Shown here: positions 17,848-30,168 of the stretch, one piece after another | How positions within the stretch are numbered: the first letter of the stretch is position 1 | Layout: each line of letters opens with the position of its first letter | Assembly (NCBI GenBank): GCA_949287905.1 | Contig: CASEHX010000028.1 | Location: forward strand, 22,681-86,680 | Reading direction: 5' to 3' | DNA length: 64,000 nt | From: an uncultured Olsenella sp. | GTDB taxonomy: Bacteria > Actinomycetota > Coriobacteriia > Coriobacteriales > Atopobiaceae | Position numbers and translations under genes: made by a program | The notes under the pieces: generated by a model | Seen by the model: the letters and a program-made list of their open reading frames with translations, nothing else | Told to the model about the DNA's origin: nothing | Database searches by the model: none

Positions 17848-18045
17848 ATGTTTGCCGAGAAGATCGTTGGGCCGGAGGCGTCGTACCTGAGGAGGCTGGG
17901 CGCGCTGAGCGGGCTGCTCTGCGGCATCGTCGCGCTTCTCGGCCTGGCGCTCGTGGCGCTGTGCCCAACTGCCGAGAACGTCGCGGCGGTCGCCGCCTGC
18001 GCGGCGCTCTCCTGTGCCTCCGTCGCGCTCGCCCGCGGCAACTAG
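17848..18045 (+). CDS. Small hypothetical membrane protein (65 aa)
   Basis: A 65-residue frame starts at an ATG preceded by GAGGAGG (17836-17842) at 5 nt. The product has a short polar N-terminus (MFAEKIVGPEASYLRR) and two hydrophobic segments (GALSGLLCGIVALLGLALVAL and VAAVAACAALSCASVALA), so it should be an inner membrane protein. The strong ribosome site and clear hydrophobic pattern support a real gene. I do not recognise the family and the neighbours give no hint of function. Confidence 0.6.
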   Translation: MFAEKIVGPEASYLRRLGALSGLLCGIVALLGLALVALCPTAENVAAVAACAALSCASVALARGN

Positions 18046-18173
18046 CCTGTTCCCGCAATCTGAAAACGACGGCAGCGTCGTGCGCGCACCGTGAAGGCGC
18101 GCCCCGGGGTCTTGACGCTGCGCCCGCTGGGTAGCATCTCACCAACAACGGTCCCAACCAAGGGAGATGCGCC

Positions 18174-19094
18174 ATGTGCACAGCGGTTCGCTTCACGGAC
18201 GACCAGGGGAACATGTTCTTTGGCCGCAACCTCGACTGGTCCTTCGACTACGGGCAGACGGTCCTGCGCACGCCCGGTGACGCGGCGGTTCCCGCGGCCT
18301 TCGAGCGCCCCGATGACCCCGCCCGCGGCCACGACGTGATCGGCGTGGGCATCACGGCGCTCGGCGTGCCGCTTTACTTTGACTGCGCCAACGACGCGGG
18401 CCTCGCCGTCGCCGGCCTCAACTTCCCGCAGAGCGCACGCTACGCCGCCGACCCCGTCGACGGGTCGGTCAACGTGGCGGCCTACGAGTTCCCGTACTGG
18501 GTCGCGCGCAACTTTGGCTCCGTCGCCGAGGCCCGTGTGGCGCTCGCCAGCGTGACCGTGGTTGCCAAGGCAGTGAGCGACAAGCTGCCCGTGGCAAACC
18601 TCCACTGGATCGTCGCAGACGCCACGGGTGCGATCGTGGTGGAGTGCATGGAGGATGGCCTGCGCGTCTGGGAGGACGACGTCGACGTGCTCACCAACGA
18701 GCCCAACTTCGGCTGGCACCGCCAGAACCTGCGCAACTACCTCACGCTCACCGACGCCGACCCGGCCCCGGCCTCCTGGGGCGGCTCCGAGCTCAGGGCG
18801 TTTGGCTCGGGCGAGGGCCTGCGCGGCGTCCCCGGCGACTACTCCGGTCCTTCTCGCTTTGTGAAGGTGGCCTTTGTGAACGCGCACTATCCCGTGCAGA
18901 CGGGCGAGAAGGGCAACGTCACACGCCTCTTCCGGACGCTGGGCTCGGTTGCCGTGCCCGAGGGCTGCGCGCGCATGGCGGACGGCTCCTACGAGAAGAC
19001 CCTCTATACCAGCGGCTTCTCCGCAGCGACGCGCTCGTACTACTACGCGACCTACGACGACCCCCAGATTCGGGAGTTCCCGTTCGAGGGCTAG
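18174..19094 (+). CDS. Choloylglycine hydrolase family protein (bile salt hydrolase-like)
   Basis: Ntn-type linear amide hydrolase of the bile salt hydrolase / penicillin V acylase family, 306 residues. The catalytic set is visible: Cys2 exposed after Met removal, Arg18 and Asp21 in FGRNLDW, Asn83 in AGLNFP, Asn near 175 in TNEPNFGWH, and Arg near 226 in SRFVKV. The NDAGLAVAGLNFP loop is like that of Gram-positive bile salt hydrolases, so deconjugation of glyco- or tauro-bile acids is the likely reaction. Penicillin V or N-acyl homoserine lactone acylase activity cannot be excluded. No signal peptide is present. AGGGAGA precedes the ATG at 18174. Confidence 0.85.
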   Translation: MCTAVRFTDDQGNMFFGRNLDWSFDYGQTVLRTPGDAAVPAAFERPDDPARGHDVIGVGITALGVPLYFDCANDAGLAVAGLNFPQSARYAADPVDGSVNVAAYEFPYWVARNFGSVAEARVALASVTVVAKAVSDKLPVANLHWIVADATGAIVVECMEDGLRVWEDDVDVLTNEPNFGWHRQNLRNYLTLTDADPAPASWGGSELRAFGSGEGLRGVPGDYSGPSRFVKVAFVNAHYPVQTGEKGNVTRLFRTLGSVAVPEGCARMADGSYEKTLYTSGFSAATRSYYYATYDDPQIREFPFEG

Positions 19095-19184
19095 GGGAGG
19101 GCGTTCTTCTCGATTGGTCCTTCGGCGTGCTTCTGGCCTGGCCCTTCGTCTGGCGCCGTCCTCTCGGCCGACGTTTAGACCGGC

Positions 19185-19715
19185 CTAATCTGCCCCCCAT
19201 TCCCCACGCGTGACGCGCAGGACGTGCTCGAGGCGTCCCGCCGCGTCACGCGTGCCTGTCTCGGTGAGCCCGAGCTTCTCCATCACGCGACGGCTCTGTA
19301 GGTTGCCCTCGTAATGGCCAGCCCATACGGACTCGAGGCGAAGGTCGAGAAACGCGTGGGCGAGGAGCGCCCGTCCGGCCTCCGGCATGTAGCCGCGCCC
19401 CCAGAACGGGCGGGCAAGCCAGTAGCCGAGCTCTGCCTCTCTTGTGCCGTGCGCGAGTTCGGAGGCGGCGCCAAACTTGAGGCCGATGGCGCCGACTGGC
19501 TCGTCCTCGGGCTCGCTTTCGCGGAGCACGATGGCGTAGCTCTCGGGCACCGCGAGCACCTCGCGGATGATTACGGCGCTCCCCTCGACGCTGGCGTGCG
19601 GCTCCCACCCGGCGCGTGGCCCCACCTCGGGGTCGCTCGCCCATCGGTAGAGCGCGGGGGCGTCGGCCTCGGTCCAGGGGCGCAGCGTAAGGCGGGTTGT
19701 CTCCAGCTCGTGCAT
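19185..19715 (-). CDS. GNAT family N-acetyltransferase (RimJ/RimL-like)
   Basis: A 176-residue acetyltransferase of the GNAT superfamily. It opens with the RimJ-type MHELETTRLTLRPWTEADAPALYRW and has the acetyl-CoA loop EAELGYWLARPFWGRGYMPEA, then the late motif ESVWAGHYEGNLQSRRVMEKLGL. Members acetylate ribosomal protein N-termini or small amines; substrate unknown. GGAGGACCCC directly before the ATG at 19715 sets the start. It is alone on the minus strand. The region upstream of its start is the word array at 19743-19926. Confidence 0.87.
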   Translation of the reverse strand: MHELETTRLTLRPWTEADAPALYRWASDPEVGPRAGWEPHASVEGSAVIIREVLAVPESYAIVLRESEPEDEPVGAIGLKFGAASELAHGTREAELGYWLARPFWGRGYMPEAGRALLAHAFLDLRLESVWAGHYEGNLQSRRVMEKLGLTETGTRDAAGRLEHVLRVTRGEWGAD

Positions 19716-19742
19716 GGGGTCCTCCGGGGCGTGTTGCAGCGT

Positions 19743-19926
19743 GACGGTTGTGCGCAGTTGTGGCGGGTATGCGCAGTCGCGACGGTTGTGCGCAGTCGCG
19801 ACGGTTGTGCGCAGTGTGTCGCTAAGACATTTTGCTGGTAGATGGGTCGGGCTTGCAAGAAGTCTGCCGCAAAGGTGCGCACAACCGTCAGGAGTGCGCA
19901 TATCCGTCAGGAGTGCGCATAACCGG
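19743..19926. repeat. Array of GACGGTTGTGCGCAGT words, head-to-head
   Basis: Forward words at 19743, about 19762 (degenerate), 19781 and 19800 are followed by a 60-nt core, then inverted words at 19876, 19895 and 19914. The period is 19 nt in both orientations. The core contains ACATTTTGCTGGTAG, whose complement resembles the ACCAGCA core of the array at 50689. The array occupies the divergent gap between the GNAT gene and csoR (19716-20090). No gene is seen inside. Confidence 0.75.
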
Positions 19927-20017
19927 AAGAAGCGCGCCCGCTCGACAGGCGCATGCGCAGCGCAAACACGTTCGGCGCAAACACGCCTGGCGGTCGGGCC
20001 GTTCTTCTCGTCCGTGT

Positions 20018-20070
20018 TTGACCAATACCCCCAGAGGGTATAAGCTCAGCATGACAAACCCCATGGGGGT
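20018..20070 (+). promoter_or_regulatory. csoR promoter with two CsoR-type operators
   Basis: TTGACC (20018-20023) and TATAAG (20039-20044) form a promoter with short spacing. ATACCC...GGGTAT (20025-20041) overlaps it, and ACCCCATGGGGGT (20058-20070) lies downstream. Both are G/C-tract inverted repeats typical of CsoR-family operators, so copper-responsive autoregulation is likely. Confidence 0.7.
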
Positions 20071-20090
20071 ATCCGGGCGAAGGGAGAGCA

Positions 20091-20402
20091 ATGACCGAGA
20101 AGGACACGTGCCCGCGCTGCGGCGCCATCAAGCACACGCCCCGATCCCCCGAGCTCAAAGCCGATGTGACGCGTCGGATCAACCGTGCCGTTGGCCAGCT
20201 GAACGGCATCCGCGCGATGGTGGAGGAGGACCGCTACTGCGGCGACGTCCTCACGCAGCTCGCGGCCGTGGAGTCCGCGGTGAAGGCAATCTCGCGCGAG
20301 GTCATGCGCGACCACCTGGAGACCTGCGTCGTCGAGCGCATCCAGGCCGGGGACACCGAGGTGACGGACGAGGTCATGGACCTCTTCCGCAAGTTCATGT
20401 GA
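20091..20402 (+). CDS. csoR: CsoR-family copper-sensing repressor
   Basis: A 103-residue all-helical repressor of the CsoR/RcnR family. Such proteins bind G-tract operators and release DNA on Cu(I) binding. The Cys/His/Cys copper ligands are visible as C in DRYCGDVL, and H and C in REVMRDHLETCV, the pattern of true CsoR. The short N-terminal TCPRCGAIKHTPRSPE segment with two cysteines is an extension. AGGGAGAGC precedes the ATG at 20091. It is followed after 44 nt by copA, and two operators lie upstream. Confidence 0.92.
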   Translation: MTEKDTCPRCGAIKHTPRSPELKADVTRRINRAVGQLNGIRAMVEEDRYCGDVLTQLAAVESAVKAISREVMRDHLETCVVERIQAGDTEVTDEVMDLFRKFM

Positions 20403-20433
20403 TTCAAATGGGGACAGACCCCTTTTGAATCAC
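20399..20433. repeat. GATTCAAA-type palindrome between csoR and copA
   Basis: A near-perfect palindrome beginning GTGATTCAAATGGGG spans the csoR stop codon (TGA at 20400-20402). Related copies lie at 37379-37413 and 44413-44445. It may dampen transcription into copA, or be an immobilised REP-like element. Confidence 0.7.
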
Positions 20434-20446
20434 TCGGGAGGCGACG

Positions 20447-23038
20447 ATGAGAGAGACCTTTGACATAACGGGCATGACCTGCGCGGCTTGCTCGTCGCGC
20501 GTGCAGAAGGCCGCGGGCGAGGTGCCCGGCGTTGCCTGCGCCAACGTGAACCTGCTCAAGAACTCGATGGAGCTTGACTACGACGGCTCGCCCGAGACGG
20601 TCGCCGCTGTGGTGGAGGCCATCGAGAAGTCCGGCTACGGGGCCGCCCGTCGCGCGCCGGCAGGCGAGAAGGGCCGCGGTGCCGCTCCCGCCGAGCGCCC
20701 CGGAGCGGCCGCCGAGAGGGCCATCCGCGAGAAGCGCAACCAGCTGATCGTCTCCGCGTTCTTCTCGGTACCGCTCTTCTACGTGGCTATGGGCCCGATG
20801 TTCGGCTGGCCGCAGCCGCCCGCGCTCGCGGGGGAGGCCAACCTCGTGGCGCTTGGCCTCACGCAGCTTTTGCTCTGCGCGCCGATTCTCTTTGCCAACC
20901 GTCACTACTTCATCACCGGCTTCAGGACGCTGGCGCATCGCGCGCCCAACATGGACTCGCTCATCGCGCTGGGCTCGGCGGCGTCTGCCGCTTGGAGCAT
21001 CGCGCAGCTCTACCGCATGGCGTGGGCCGCGGGCGCGGGTGACATGGCAACGCTGCACGCCGCCGCGCACAGCCTCTACTTTGACTCCGCCGGCATGATC
21101 CTCACCCTCATCACGCTGGGCAAGTTCTTTGAGGCCCGCGCCAAGGGTCGCACGACGGACGCGATCACCGCCCTCATGGACCTCGCGCCCAAGACGGCCA
21201 CGGTCGTGCGCGACGGCGAGGAGGTCGAGGTCCCCACCGAGGACGTGCAGGTGGGGGAGCGCGTGATCGTGCGCGCCGGCGAGTCCGTCCCGGTAGACGG
21301 CGTGGTGGTGGAGGGCGCGGCCGCCGTGGACGAGTCCGCCATCACCGGCGAAAGCGTGCCCGTCGAGAAGGGCGTGGGCGACCGCGTGACCGGCGCGACC
21401 GTCTCCACGCGCGGCTGGTTTGCGATGGAGGCGCGCGCCGTCGGCGACGACACCACGCTCGCCGGCATCATCCGCCTCGTCGACGAGGCCACGAGCTCCA
21501 AGGCCCCCATCGAGCGCATGGCAGACAGGATCGCCGGCGTCTTCGTGCCCGTGGTCATCGTTATCGCCGCGGTGACGTTCGTGGCGTGGCTCGCGCTCGC
21601 GGGCGACGTGGCCACGGCGCTCACGCACGCCATCTCGATTCTCGTGATCTCCTGCCCGTGCGCGCTCGGCCTGGCCACGCCCACGGCCATCATGGTGGGC
21701 ACGGGCCGCGGTGCCGCCAACGGCATCCTGATCAAATCCGCCGAGGCGCTCGAGACTGCCTGCAACGTTGATGCCGTCGTACTGGACAAGACCGGTACCG
21801 TGACGGCGGGCGAGCCGCGCGTGACGGACGTCCTTCTCGCCCCGGGCGTGTCCGAGGAGGAGCTGCTGCGCGTGGCCGTGGCGCTCGAGCGCAAGAGCGA
21901 GCATCCGCTGGCAGGCGCCATCTGCACCTATGCGGACGAGAAGGGCCCGGATGCCGAGAAGGGCACGCGCGTCGAGAAGTTCGAGCAGGTCGCGGGCGGT
22001 GGCCTCTCTGCGACGGTGGACGGAGTGCCGGCGCTTGCGGGCAACGCGCGCCTCATGGCCGCGCGTGGCGTGGGGCTCGCCGGGCTCGAGGCGGCGGCCG
22101 TGGCGCTCGCGGATGACGGCAAGACCCCGCTGTTCTTCTCGCTTGATGGTCGTGCGCTGGGCATGATCGCCGTGGCCGACCCTGTCAAGTCGACGAGCGT
22201 CTCCGCCATCGCACGTCTCCGCGCGATGGGTGCCCGCACGGTGCTGCTCACCGGCGACCAGGAGCGCACCGCCGCCGCCGTGGCGCGCCGGGTGGGCGTG
22301 GACGAGGTCATCGCCGGCGTGCTTCCCGCGCAGAAGGAGGCCAAGGTCCGCGAGCTGCAGGAGGCCGGACGCACCGTCGCCATGGTCGGCGACGGCATCA
22401 ACGACGCTCCCGCACTTGCCCGCGCCGACGTGGGAATTGCCATCGGTGCCGGAACGGACGTGGCCATCTCCTCGGCCGACGTGGTGCTCATGCACTCCGA
22501 CCCCGCCGACGTGGCCACCGCGATGGAGCTCTCCCGCGCCACGATGAGAAACATCAAGCAGAACCTCTTCTGGGCGCTCTTCTACAACGCCATCTGCATT
22601 CCCGTGGCGGCCGGCGTGCTCTCGCCCTGGGGCGTCACGCTGAACCCGATGATCGGCGCGGCGGCCATGGGCTTCAGCTCCGTCTTTGTGGTGAGCAACG
22701 CGCTGCGTCTGCGCACCTGGAAGCCGAGCGAGCGCGCGGCGTCCGAGGCAACCCCGGCCGCTGACGTGGCCGTGTCCGTTGAGAGCGTCGCTGGCGCGCC
22801 CGCGTCCGCGACCGAGAGAAGGGAACCAACTATGACCAAGACCCTGAACGTCACCGGCATGATGTGCCAGCACTGCGTCGCGCATGTGAAGAAGGCGCTC
22901 GAGGGCGTCGACGGCGTGAGCGCGGTTGACGTGAACCTCGAGGCTGGCACCGCGACGGTCGAGGCTGCCGACTCCGTGACCGACGAGGCCCTGGTGGCTG
23001 CCGTCGTGGACGCTGGCTACGAGGCCGCGGTCGCTTAG
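20447..23038 (+). CDS. copA: Copper-exporting P1B ATPase with N- and C-terminal heavy-metal domains
   Basis: Copper efflux pump of the inner membrane, 863 residues. Order: N-terminal HMA domain with TCAAC (residues 11-15), membrane helices, actuator ITGES near 298, CPC ion-binding motif in SCPCALG near 402, phosphorylation site DKTGT near 446, GDGIND near 648, last helices, then a second HMA domain with CQHC starting at residue 796. A C-terminal HMA domain is unusual for CopA. It is preceded by an internal Shine-Dalgarno sequence and ATG that could also give a free CopZ-like chaperone. The gene is downstream of csoR and is probably copper-induced. GGGAGGCG precedes the ATG at 20447. Confidence 0.93.
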   Translation: MRETFDITGMTCAACSSRVQKAAGEVPGVACANVNLLKNSMELDYDGSPETVAAVVEAIEKSGYGAARRAPAGEKGRGAAPAERPGAAAERAIREKRNQLIVSAFFSVPLFYVAMGPMFGWPQPPALAGEANLVALGLTQLLLCAPILFANRHYFITGFRTLAHRAPNMDSLIALGSAASAAWSIAQLYRMAWAAGAGDMATLHAAAHSLYFDSAGMILTLITLGKFFEARAKGRTTDAITALMDLAPKTATVVRDGEEVEVPTEDVQVGERVIVRAGESVPVDGVVVEGAAAVDESAITGESVPVEKGVGDRVTGATVSTRGWFAMEARAVGDDTTLAGIIRLVDEATSSKAPIERMADRIAGVFVPVVIVIAAVTFVAWLALAGDVATALTHAISILVISCPCALGLATPTAIMVGTGRGAANGILIKSAEALETACNVDAVVLDKTGTVTAGEPRVTDVLLAPGVSEEELLRVAVALERKSEHPLAGAICTYADEKGPDAEKGTRVEKFEQVAGGGLSATVDGVPALAGNARLMAARGVGLAGLEAAAVALADDGKTPLFFSLDGRALGMIAVADPVKSTSVSAIARLRAMGARTVLLTGDQERTAAAVARRVGVDEVIAGVLPAQKEAKVRELQEAGRTVAMVGDGINDAPALARADVGIAIGAGTDVAISSADVVLMHSDPADVATAMELSRATMRNIKQNLFWALFYNAICIPVAAGVLSPWGVTLNPMIGAAAMGFSSVFVVSNALRLRTWKPSERAASEATPAADVAVSVESVAGAPASATERREPTMTKTLNVTGMMCQHCVAHVKKALEGVDGVSAVDVNLEAGTATVEAADSVTDEALVAAVVDAGYEAAVA
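22832..23038 (+). CDS. Possible internal start producing a CopZ-like copper chaperone
   Basis: Within copA, in frame, the sequence AGAAGGGA (22817-22824) lies 7 nt before ATG 22832. Translation from there gives a 68-residue protein [19 protein letters not shown]... that is a complete CopZ-type HMA domain with the CxxC copper site. The Shine-Dalgarno sequence uses back-to-back AGA AGG arginine codons, which are rare in this GC-rich genome; this suggests they are kept for the signal. Either a fused domain only, or both fused and free forms, may be made. In E. coli a free chaperone is made from copA by frameshifting, so a parallel exists. Confidence 0.5.
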   Translation: MTKTLNVTGMMCQHCVAHVKKALEGVDGVSAVDVNLEAGTATVEAADSVTDEALVAAVVDAGYEAAVA

Positions 23039-23041
23039 GTC

Positions 23042-23086
23042 TACAATGGGTCGGCTCATTTCGTGCGTTAAGAAGGGCCGACCCAT
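23042..23086 (+). promoter_or_regulatory. TACAAT box and hairpin ahead of the MFS gene
   Basis: TACAAT (23042-23047) resembles a -10 box. ATGGGTCGGC (23046-23055) is complementary to 23077-23086, so the leader can fold to cover the ribosome site AAGGG and the ATG at 23085. Translational control is possible; no ligand is suggested. Confidence 0.4.
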
Positions 23087-24287
23087 GGATCTCACCTCTG
23101 AGCAGAAGCGCGTCGTCTACACGCTGGGCTTCTGCGGACTCGTCTCCGCCGCGGACAACTGGTTCGTCTCGCCGGCGCTGCCCGCCATCGCAAACGCGCT
23201 CGGCGTGGCGGCTGCTGCGGCGACGATCGTGCTCACTGCCTACCTCGTTCCGTATGGCCTGCTCCAGCCCGTGTGCGGCACGCTCGGCGACCGCTTTGGC
23301 CGGCTGCGCGTGCTTCACGTGATCGTGGCCGGTCTCGCCGTGGGGACGTTTCTCTGCGCGGCGGCGCCCACGCTGCCGCTGCTCGTGGCGGCGCGCGTGC
23401 TCACGGGCTGCTTTGCGGCAGGCATCATCGCCGTCTCGCAGGCTCACGTCGGAGACGTGGTGGGTCCGGAGCGCCGCGGCGCGGCGGTAGGCATCCTCAT
23501 GGGCATCACCTTCACCGGTCAGGGCCTCTCCTCGGGCCTGGGTGGCATCATCACGGACCTCATGAGCTGGCGCGCGGCCTTTGCCTGCTTCGGTGCGCTC
23601 GCGCTCGTTGCGTTTGTGCTGCTCTGGCGGCTTCCGAACGCCGAGATGCCGGCGGGCGACTCAGGCTCCGTGCCAGCGGCCGTGGCGCCCCAGGGCAACT
23701 TCTTCGCCCGTGCCGCGCGGATTTTCTTTGGCAGCCATCGTGCGATCTTCTTCGTGGCCTGCACCACGGGCCTCGTCTTCTTGGGCGTCTACGGCTTCAT
23801 GGGCACGTTTCTCTCCGAGCGCTGCGGGCTCGGCTCCACGCAGGCTGGCCTCATCATGATGCTCTACGGCGTGATGTGCCTGGTGGGCGGCACCGTCTCC
23901 GGGCGCATCGGCGCGGCGCACGGCCCGCGTGGCGTCATCTATGTGGGTGAGGCATCGGGGCTTCTCGCCATTGCGGCGCTTGTGGTCGTCACGGCGACGG
24001 GCGCGTGGCAGCCCGCGCTCCTTGCCGCGGGCGCGCTCGGCTTTGGCTACATCCTCACGCAGCCCACACTCGTCTCGCTCTCCATGGACGCTGATCCCGC
24101 GCAGACGGGCCTCTGCACCGGACTCATCGGCCTCGGCGTCTTTGCGGGAGGCGGCGTGGGGTCGGCACTCGGTAGTCAGCTCGTGGCACTTAGCGGCTAC
24201 GATGCCCTTTGGATTGCGGCGGGCGTGCTGCTCGTGGCCCAGCTCGTCCTCGGCGGCCGCGCCCTCGTCGCCCTCGCCCGCAGGTAG
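23085..24287 (+). CDS. Major facilitator superfamily transporter
   Basis: A 400-residue MFS protein of the DHA1 drug-efflux type with about twelve hydrophobic segments. The motif A loop between helices 2 and 3 is GTLGDRFGRLRV. Helix 4 begins AARVLTGCFAAGIIAVSQAHVGDVV, and an RRGAAVGILMG loop follows. A central loop separates the two halves. The ATG at 23085 is favoured because AAGGG lies 8 nt upstream; an ATG 39 nt earlier falls in the -10 box. Substrate is not predictable. It sits directly after copA but has its own promoter-like box, so a copper link is not implied. Confidence 0.87.
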   Translation: MDLTSEQKRVVYTLGFCGLVSAADNWFVSPALPAIANALGVAAAAATIVLTAYLVPYGLLQPVCGTLGDRFGRLRVLHVIVAGLAVGTFLCAAAPTLPLLVAARVLTGCFAAGIIAVSQAHVGDVVGPERRGAAVGILMGITFTGQGLSSGLGGIITDLMSWRAAFACFGALALVAFVLLWRLPNAEMPAGDSGSVPAAVAPQGNFFARAARIFFGSHRAIFFVACTTGLVFLGVYGFMGTFLSERCGLGSTQAGLIMMLYGVMCLVGGTVSGRIGAAHGPRGVIYVGEASGLLAIAALVVVTATGAWQPALLAAGALGFGYILTQPTLVSLSMDADPAQTGLCTGLIGLGVFAGGGVGSALGSQLVALSGYDALWIAAGVLLVAQLVLGGRALVALARR

Positions 24288-24380
24288 CTGCGCCGGACCT
24301 CAGACTTCGCAACGGCGCTTTGCCTTCGATTTCCACTGGTCCCGCAAGACGAGTCAGCGCCGAAGAGCCAGTCAAATGTG

Positions 24381-24583
24381 CTTGAGGCAGAATTTCGGCC
24401 GTCGACTGTCACTTTTGGCCTCGTTTGTGTGGACAGCTGGACTGTTCTCAATTTGGAAGGCAAATTTGGCCGTCGTTTCCGCAGGATACACATAATGACT
24501 CAAATCTGTTTCTTCTCTCTGAGAATTCAATCCACACAAACGAGGCTCAAAGTGACAGTCGGCGGCCGAAATTCTGCCTCAAG
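24381..24583. repeat. 53-bp inverted repeat upstream of ligA
   Basis: The arm 24381-24433 (starting CTTGAGGCAGAATTTCGGCC) is repeated inverted at 24531-24583 with three mismatches, around a 97-nt AT-richer centre that contains another partial word (AATTTGGCCGTCG). It fills most of the 386-nt gap between the MFS gene and ligA. No gene is visible. It looks like a MITE or a one-unit member of the word-array class. Confidence 0.75.
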
Positions 24584-24610
24584 GTCCGAGGATGGTCCTG
24601 TGGAGGGTGA

Positions 24611-26839
<2,229 letters not shown>

Positions 26840-26890
26840 TCGCTAGGCGGGATCTTGCCAGGGCGCTCTCAATCTCCTGAAAGGACGCAC

Positions 26891-27655
26891 ATGACGTGCA
26901 CAGACACTCGGCCCAACTTCGGTCGCATCGACTTCGAGGGCCTGCCCAACACGCGTGACCTGGGAGGGCTTCCCGCAGCTGACGGCAGGCGGGTGCGCTC
27001 GGGCTTGCTTCTGCGCTCGGGTACGCTCTACTTTGCCACCGAGGCCGACCGCCGCCGCCTGATGGAGGACTATCACCTGCGTGCGGTCGTTGACCTCCGC
27101 GGCGATGACGAGCTTGCGGAGTACCCTGACGGCGTGGAGCGCATGCCCGGCACCCGTTACGTCCACGCCGACGCGCTCAAGGGCACCGTCGCGGGCATCT
27201 CGCAGGACGCGGCGGCCCGCGCCCAGCTGGAGGCGGCCCGCACCAACGATGACGATCCGGCGAGCTTCATGGAGATGGTCTACCCGCACATCCTGCTGGG
27301 GGAGTCCGGCATTGTCGCGTACCGCGCGCTGCTGCGCTGCGTGCTCGAGACGACGGACGGTGCCGTTCTCTGGCACTGCCACTTCGGGCGGGACCGCTGC
27401 GGCATGGGCAGCATGCTCGTGGAAGCGGCCCTCGGCGTGCCCACGTCGGCGATTGAGGAGGACTATCTCGCCACCAACCGCTTCAACCCCGACCCCGCCG
27501 ACGAGCGCACAGATGCCAACCCGCGCTTCATCCGCGCGGCGGTCGCGGCGGTGACGCGCGAGTTCGGTGGCGTGATGGGCTACGTGCGCGACGCGTTGGG
27601 CATCTCGGACGCGGAGGTCGCCGAGCTGCGCGCCCGCTACCTCGAGGACGCGTGA
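26891..27655 (+). CDS. Tyrosine-specific protein phosphatase (IphP-like)
   Basis: A 254-residue phosphatase of the DSP/IphP (Y_phosphatase3) group. The P-loop is HCHFGRDRCG, matching HC-x5-R with the aspartate/arginine form of this family. The upstream blocks LPNTRDLGGLPAADGRRVRSGLLLRSG and VVDLRGDDELAEYPDG are typical. Such enzymes act on phosphotyrosine proteins or phosphoinositides and are often secreted in pathogens; no signal peptide is present here. AAAGGA lies ahead of the ATG at 26891. It follows ligA by 51 nt, and could share its transcript. Confidence 0.88.
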   Translation: MTCTDTRPNFGRIDFEGLPNTRDLGGLPAADGRRVRSGLLLRSGTLYFATEADRRRLMEDYHLRAVVDLRGDDELAEYPDGVERMPGTRYVHADALKGTVAGISQDAAARAQLEAARTNDDDPASFMEMVYPHILLGESGIVAYRALLRCVLETTDGAVLWHCHFGRDRCGMGSMLVEAALGVPTSAIEEDYLATNRFNPDPADERTDANPRFIRAAVAAVTREFGGVMGYVRDALGISDAEVAELRARYLEDA

Positions 27656-27765
27656 CGGCGCGAACACCCCGCGCGTCGGAACGTTCGGCCCGAGCCTGAA
27701 AGTGAGAACGGCCCCAACCTACGCGCCAAAGGAGCACACGGCTCTCAGTGGCCGTTCGTCAGCTT

Positions 27766-28620
27766 CTATACGGCGGCGTTCTCGCGGCGCCACTCGCGCG
27801 GGGACACCCCAAACGCGCCCTTGAACGCGCGCGAGAAGTGCAGCTGGTTGGGGTATCCCACGGCACGACCCACCTCTGCCACGGGCAGCGCGGTGAGCTT
27901 GAGCAGCTCCGTCGCCTTGCCCATGCGATAGCCGATCAGATACTGCTGTGGTGACTTCCCGGTTGCCGCCTTGAACACCTTGCCAAAGTAGCTGCGGTTG
28001 AGGCCCGTCTGCTTTGCGATGTCCTCGACCGTGATGTCGGACTGGTAGTTCTCCTTCACAAAGTCGATGGCCTCGCGGATGTAGAAGTCCTGGAGGCGGT
28101 TTGCCGGCTGCTCGTCCGGGTGCGCCACGGAGCGGAGAAGGTAGTCGAGGAAGAGATAGGTGTGCCCGATGAGGTGCAGCGCGGAGGCGGTGCGGTTGGA
28201 GATGAGGTAGCGCATCTCGTCCACCATGTACGCGCGCAGCTCGCTCGACTGCGAGCGATAGATGGGGGAGGAGAGCGTGAGCCCCGCGTTCTCGAGGTCG
28301 TCCGCCACGCGGATGCCGTCGAACTCAACCCAGATGTACTCCCAGGGGTCGTCGAGGTCCGCGACGTAGGTGGTCACCTGACTAGGGAAGATGAGAAACC
28401 CCTCGCCGGCCGAGAGGCGAAAGTCGCGCTTGGTTCCGCTCTCGCTCGTTGTCATGAGCAGGCCGCGCCCGGAGATGATGTAGTGGAAGAGAAAGTGGTC
28501 CCGTCTTGCCGGGCCAAAGGCGTGGCCCGGCTCGCACTGCTCGCGACCGTACTGAAACGGCATCAGGTCAACGTAGTGACCGTGCGCAAACGTCGAGAAC
28601 TCAAGCTCGTGCGTGGCCAT
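27766..28620 (-). CDS. AraC family regulator of the alpha-galactoside operon
   Basis: A 284-residue transcription factor. The N-terminal cupin-type sensor domain (about residues 15-170) is followed by two helix-turn-helix motifs of AraC type: ITVEDIAKQTGLNRSYFGKVFKAATGKSPQQYL and LPVAEVGRAVGYPNQLHFSRAFKGAFGVSPREWR. GGAGGAGG 5 nt before the ATG at 28620 sets the start. It is divergent from the ABC importer and GH36 genes. This arrangement is the same as MsmR/RafR in multiple-sugar metabolism clusters, so it probably activates them in response to an alpha-galactoside such as raffinose or melibiose. Confidence 0.9.
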   Translation of the reverse strand: MATHELEFSTFAHGHYVDLMPFQYGREQCEPGHAFGPARRDHFLFHYIISGRGLLMTTSESGTKRDFRLSAGEGFLIFPSQVTTYVADLDDPWEYIWVEFDGIRVADDLENAGLTLSSPIYRSQSSELRAYMVDEMRYLISNRTASALHLIGHTYLFLDYLLRSVAHPDEQPANRLQDFYIREAIDFVKENYQSDITVEDIAKQTGLNRSYFGKVFKAATGKSPQQYLIGYRMGKATELLKLTALPVAEVGRAVGYPNQLHFSRAFKGAFGVSPREWRRENAAV

Positions 28621-29034
28621 GGAGCCTCCTCCAGCAAGAAGGATGACAGCGTCCTTACGGGGCATGTCGCATTTAGCATATTCTATCGCAACACTGATAT
28701 ACGTGAAAAGGAAACAGCAAGCATTATGGTAAGTATGAATGAGCTCATTGTGGAATCGTTCCCCTCTTATAATCACAGAACACAAGTCAACTACCTGCGC
28801 ATTTAAAAAACGATAAAACCGTTCGCCCCAAAAAGACTTCCGCTCGGCGAAATCGTGGAACATCTATGAAATTCACCATAAAAGCCATACCAGCAAAAAC
28901 GCGCAGAACGGGATAAGACATACCAAAATAGATAGAATTTCGCGCAAAAACAGCAAACTAAAATTAAACGCAACGTAAGGTGGGGCCTCGGCTGGCGGGC
29001 GCACGCCGGTCGGGCAGGGAGAAAGGTTGCGCAC
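28621..29034. promoter_or_regulatory. Divergent control region between araC-type gene and importer operon
   Basis: The 414-nt gap is AT-rich relative to the genes. It holds promoter-like boxes such as TATAAT at 28768-28773 and TAAAAT at 28959-28964, both facing the importer operon. No small gene or strong palindrome is seen. The AraC-type protein presumably binds here. Confidence 0.45.
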
Positions 29035-30150
<1,116 letters not shown>

Positions 30151-30168
30151 GGAAGGAGGGCACACCTT

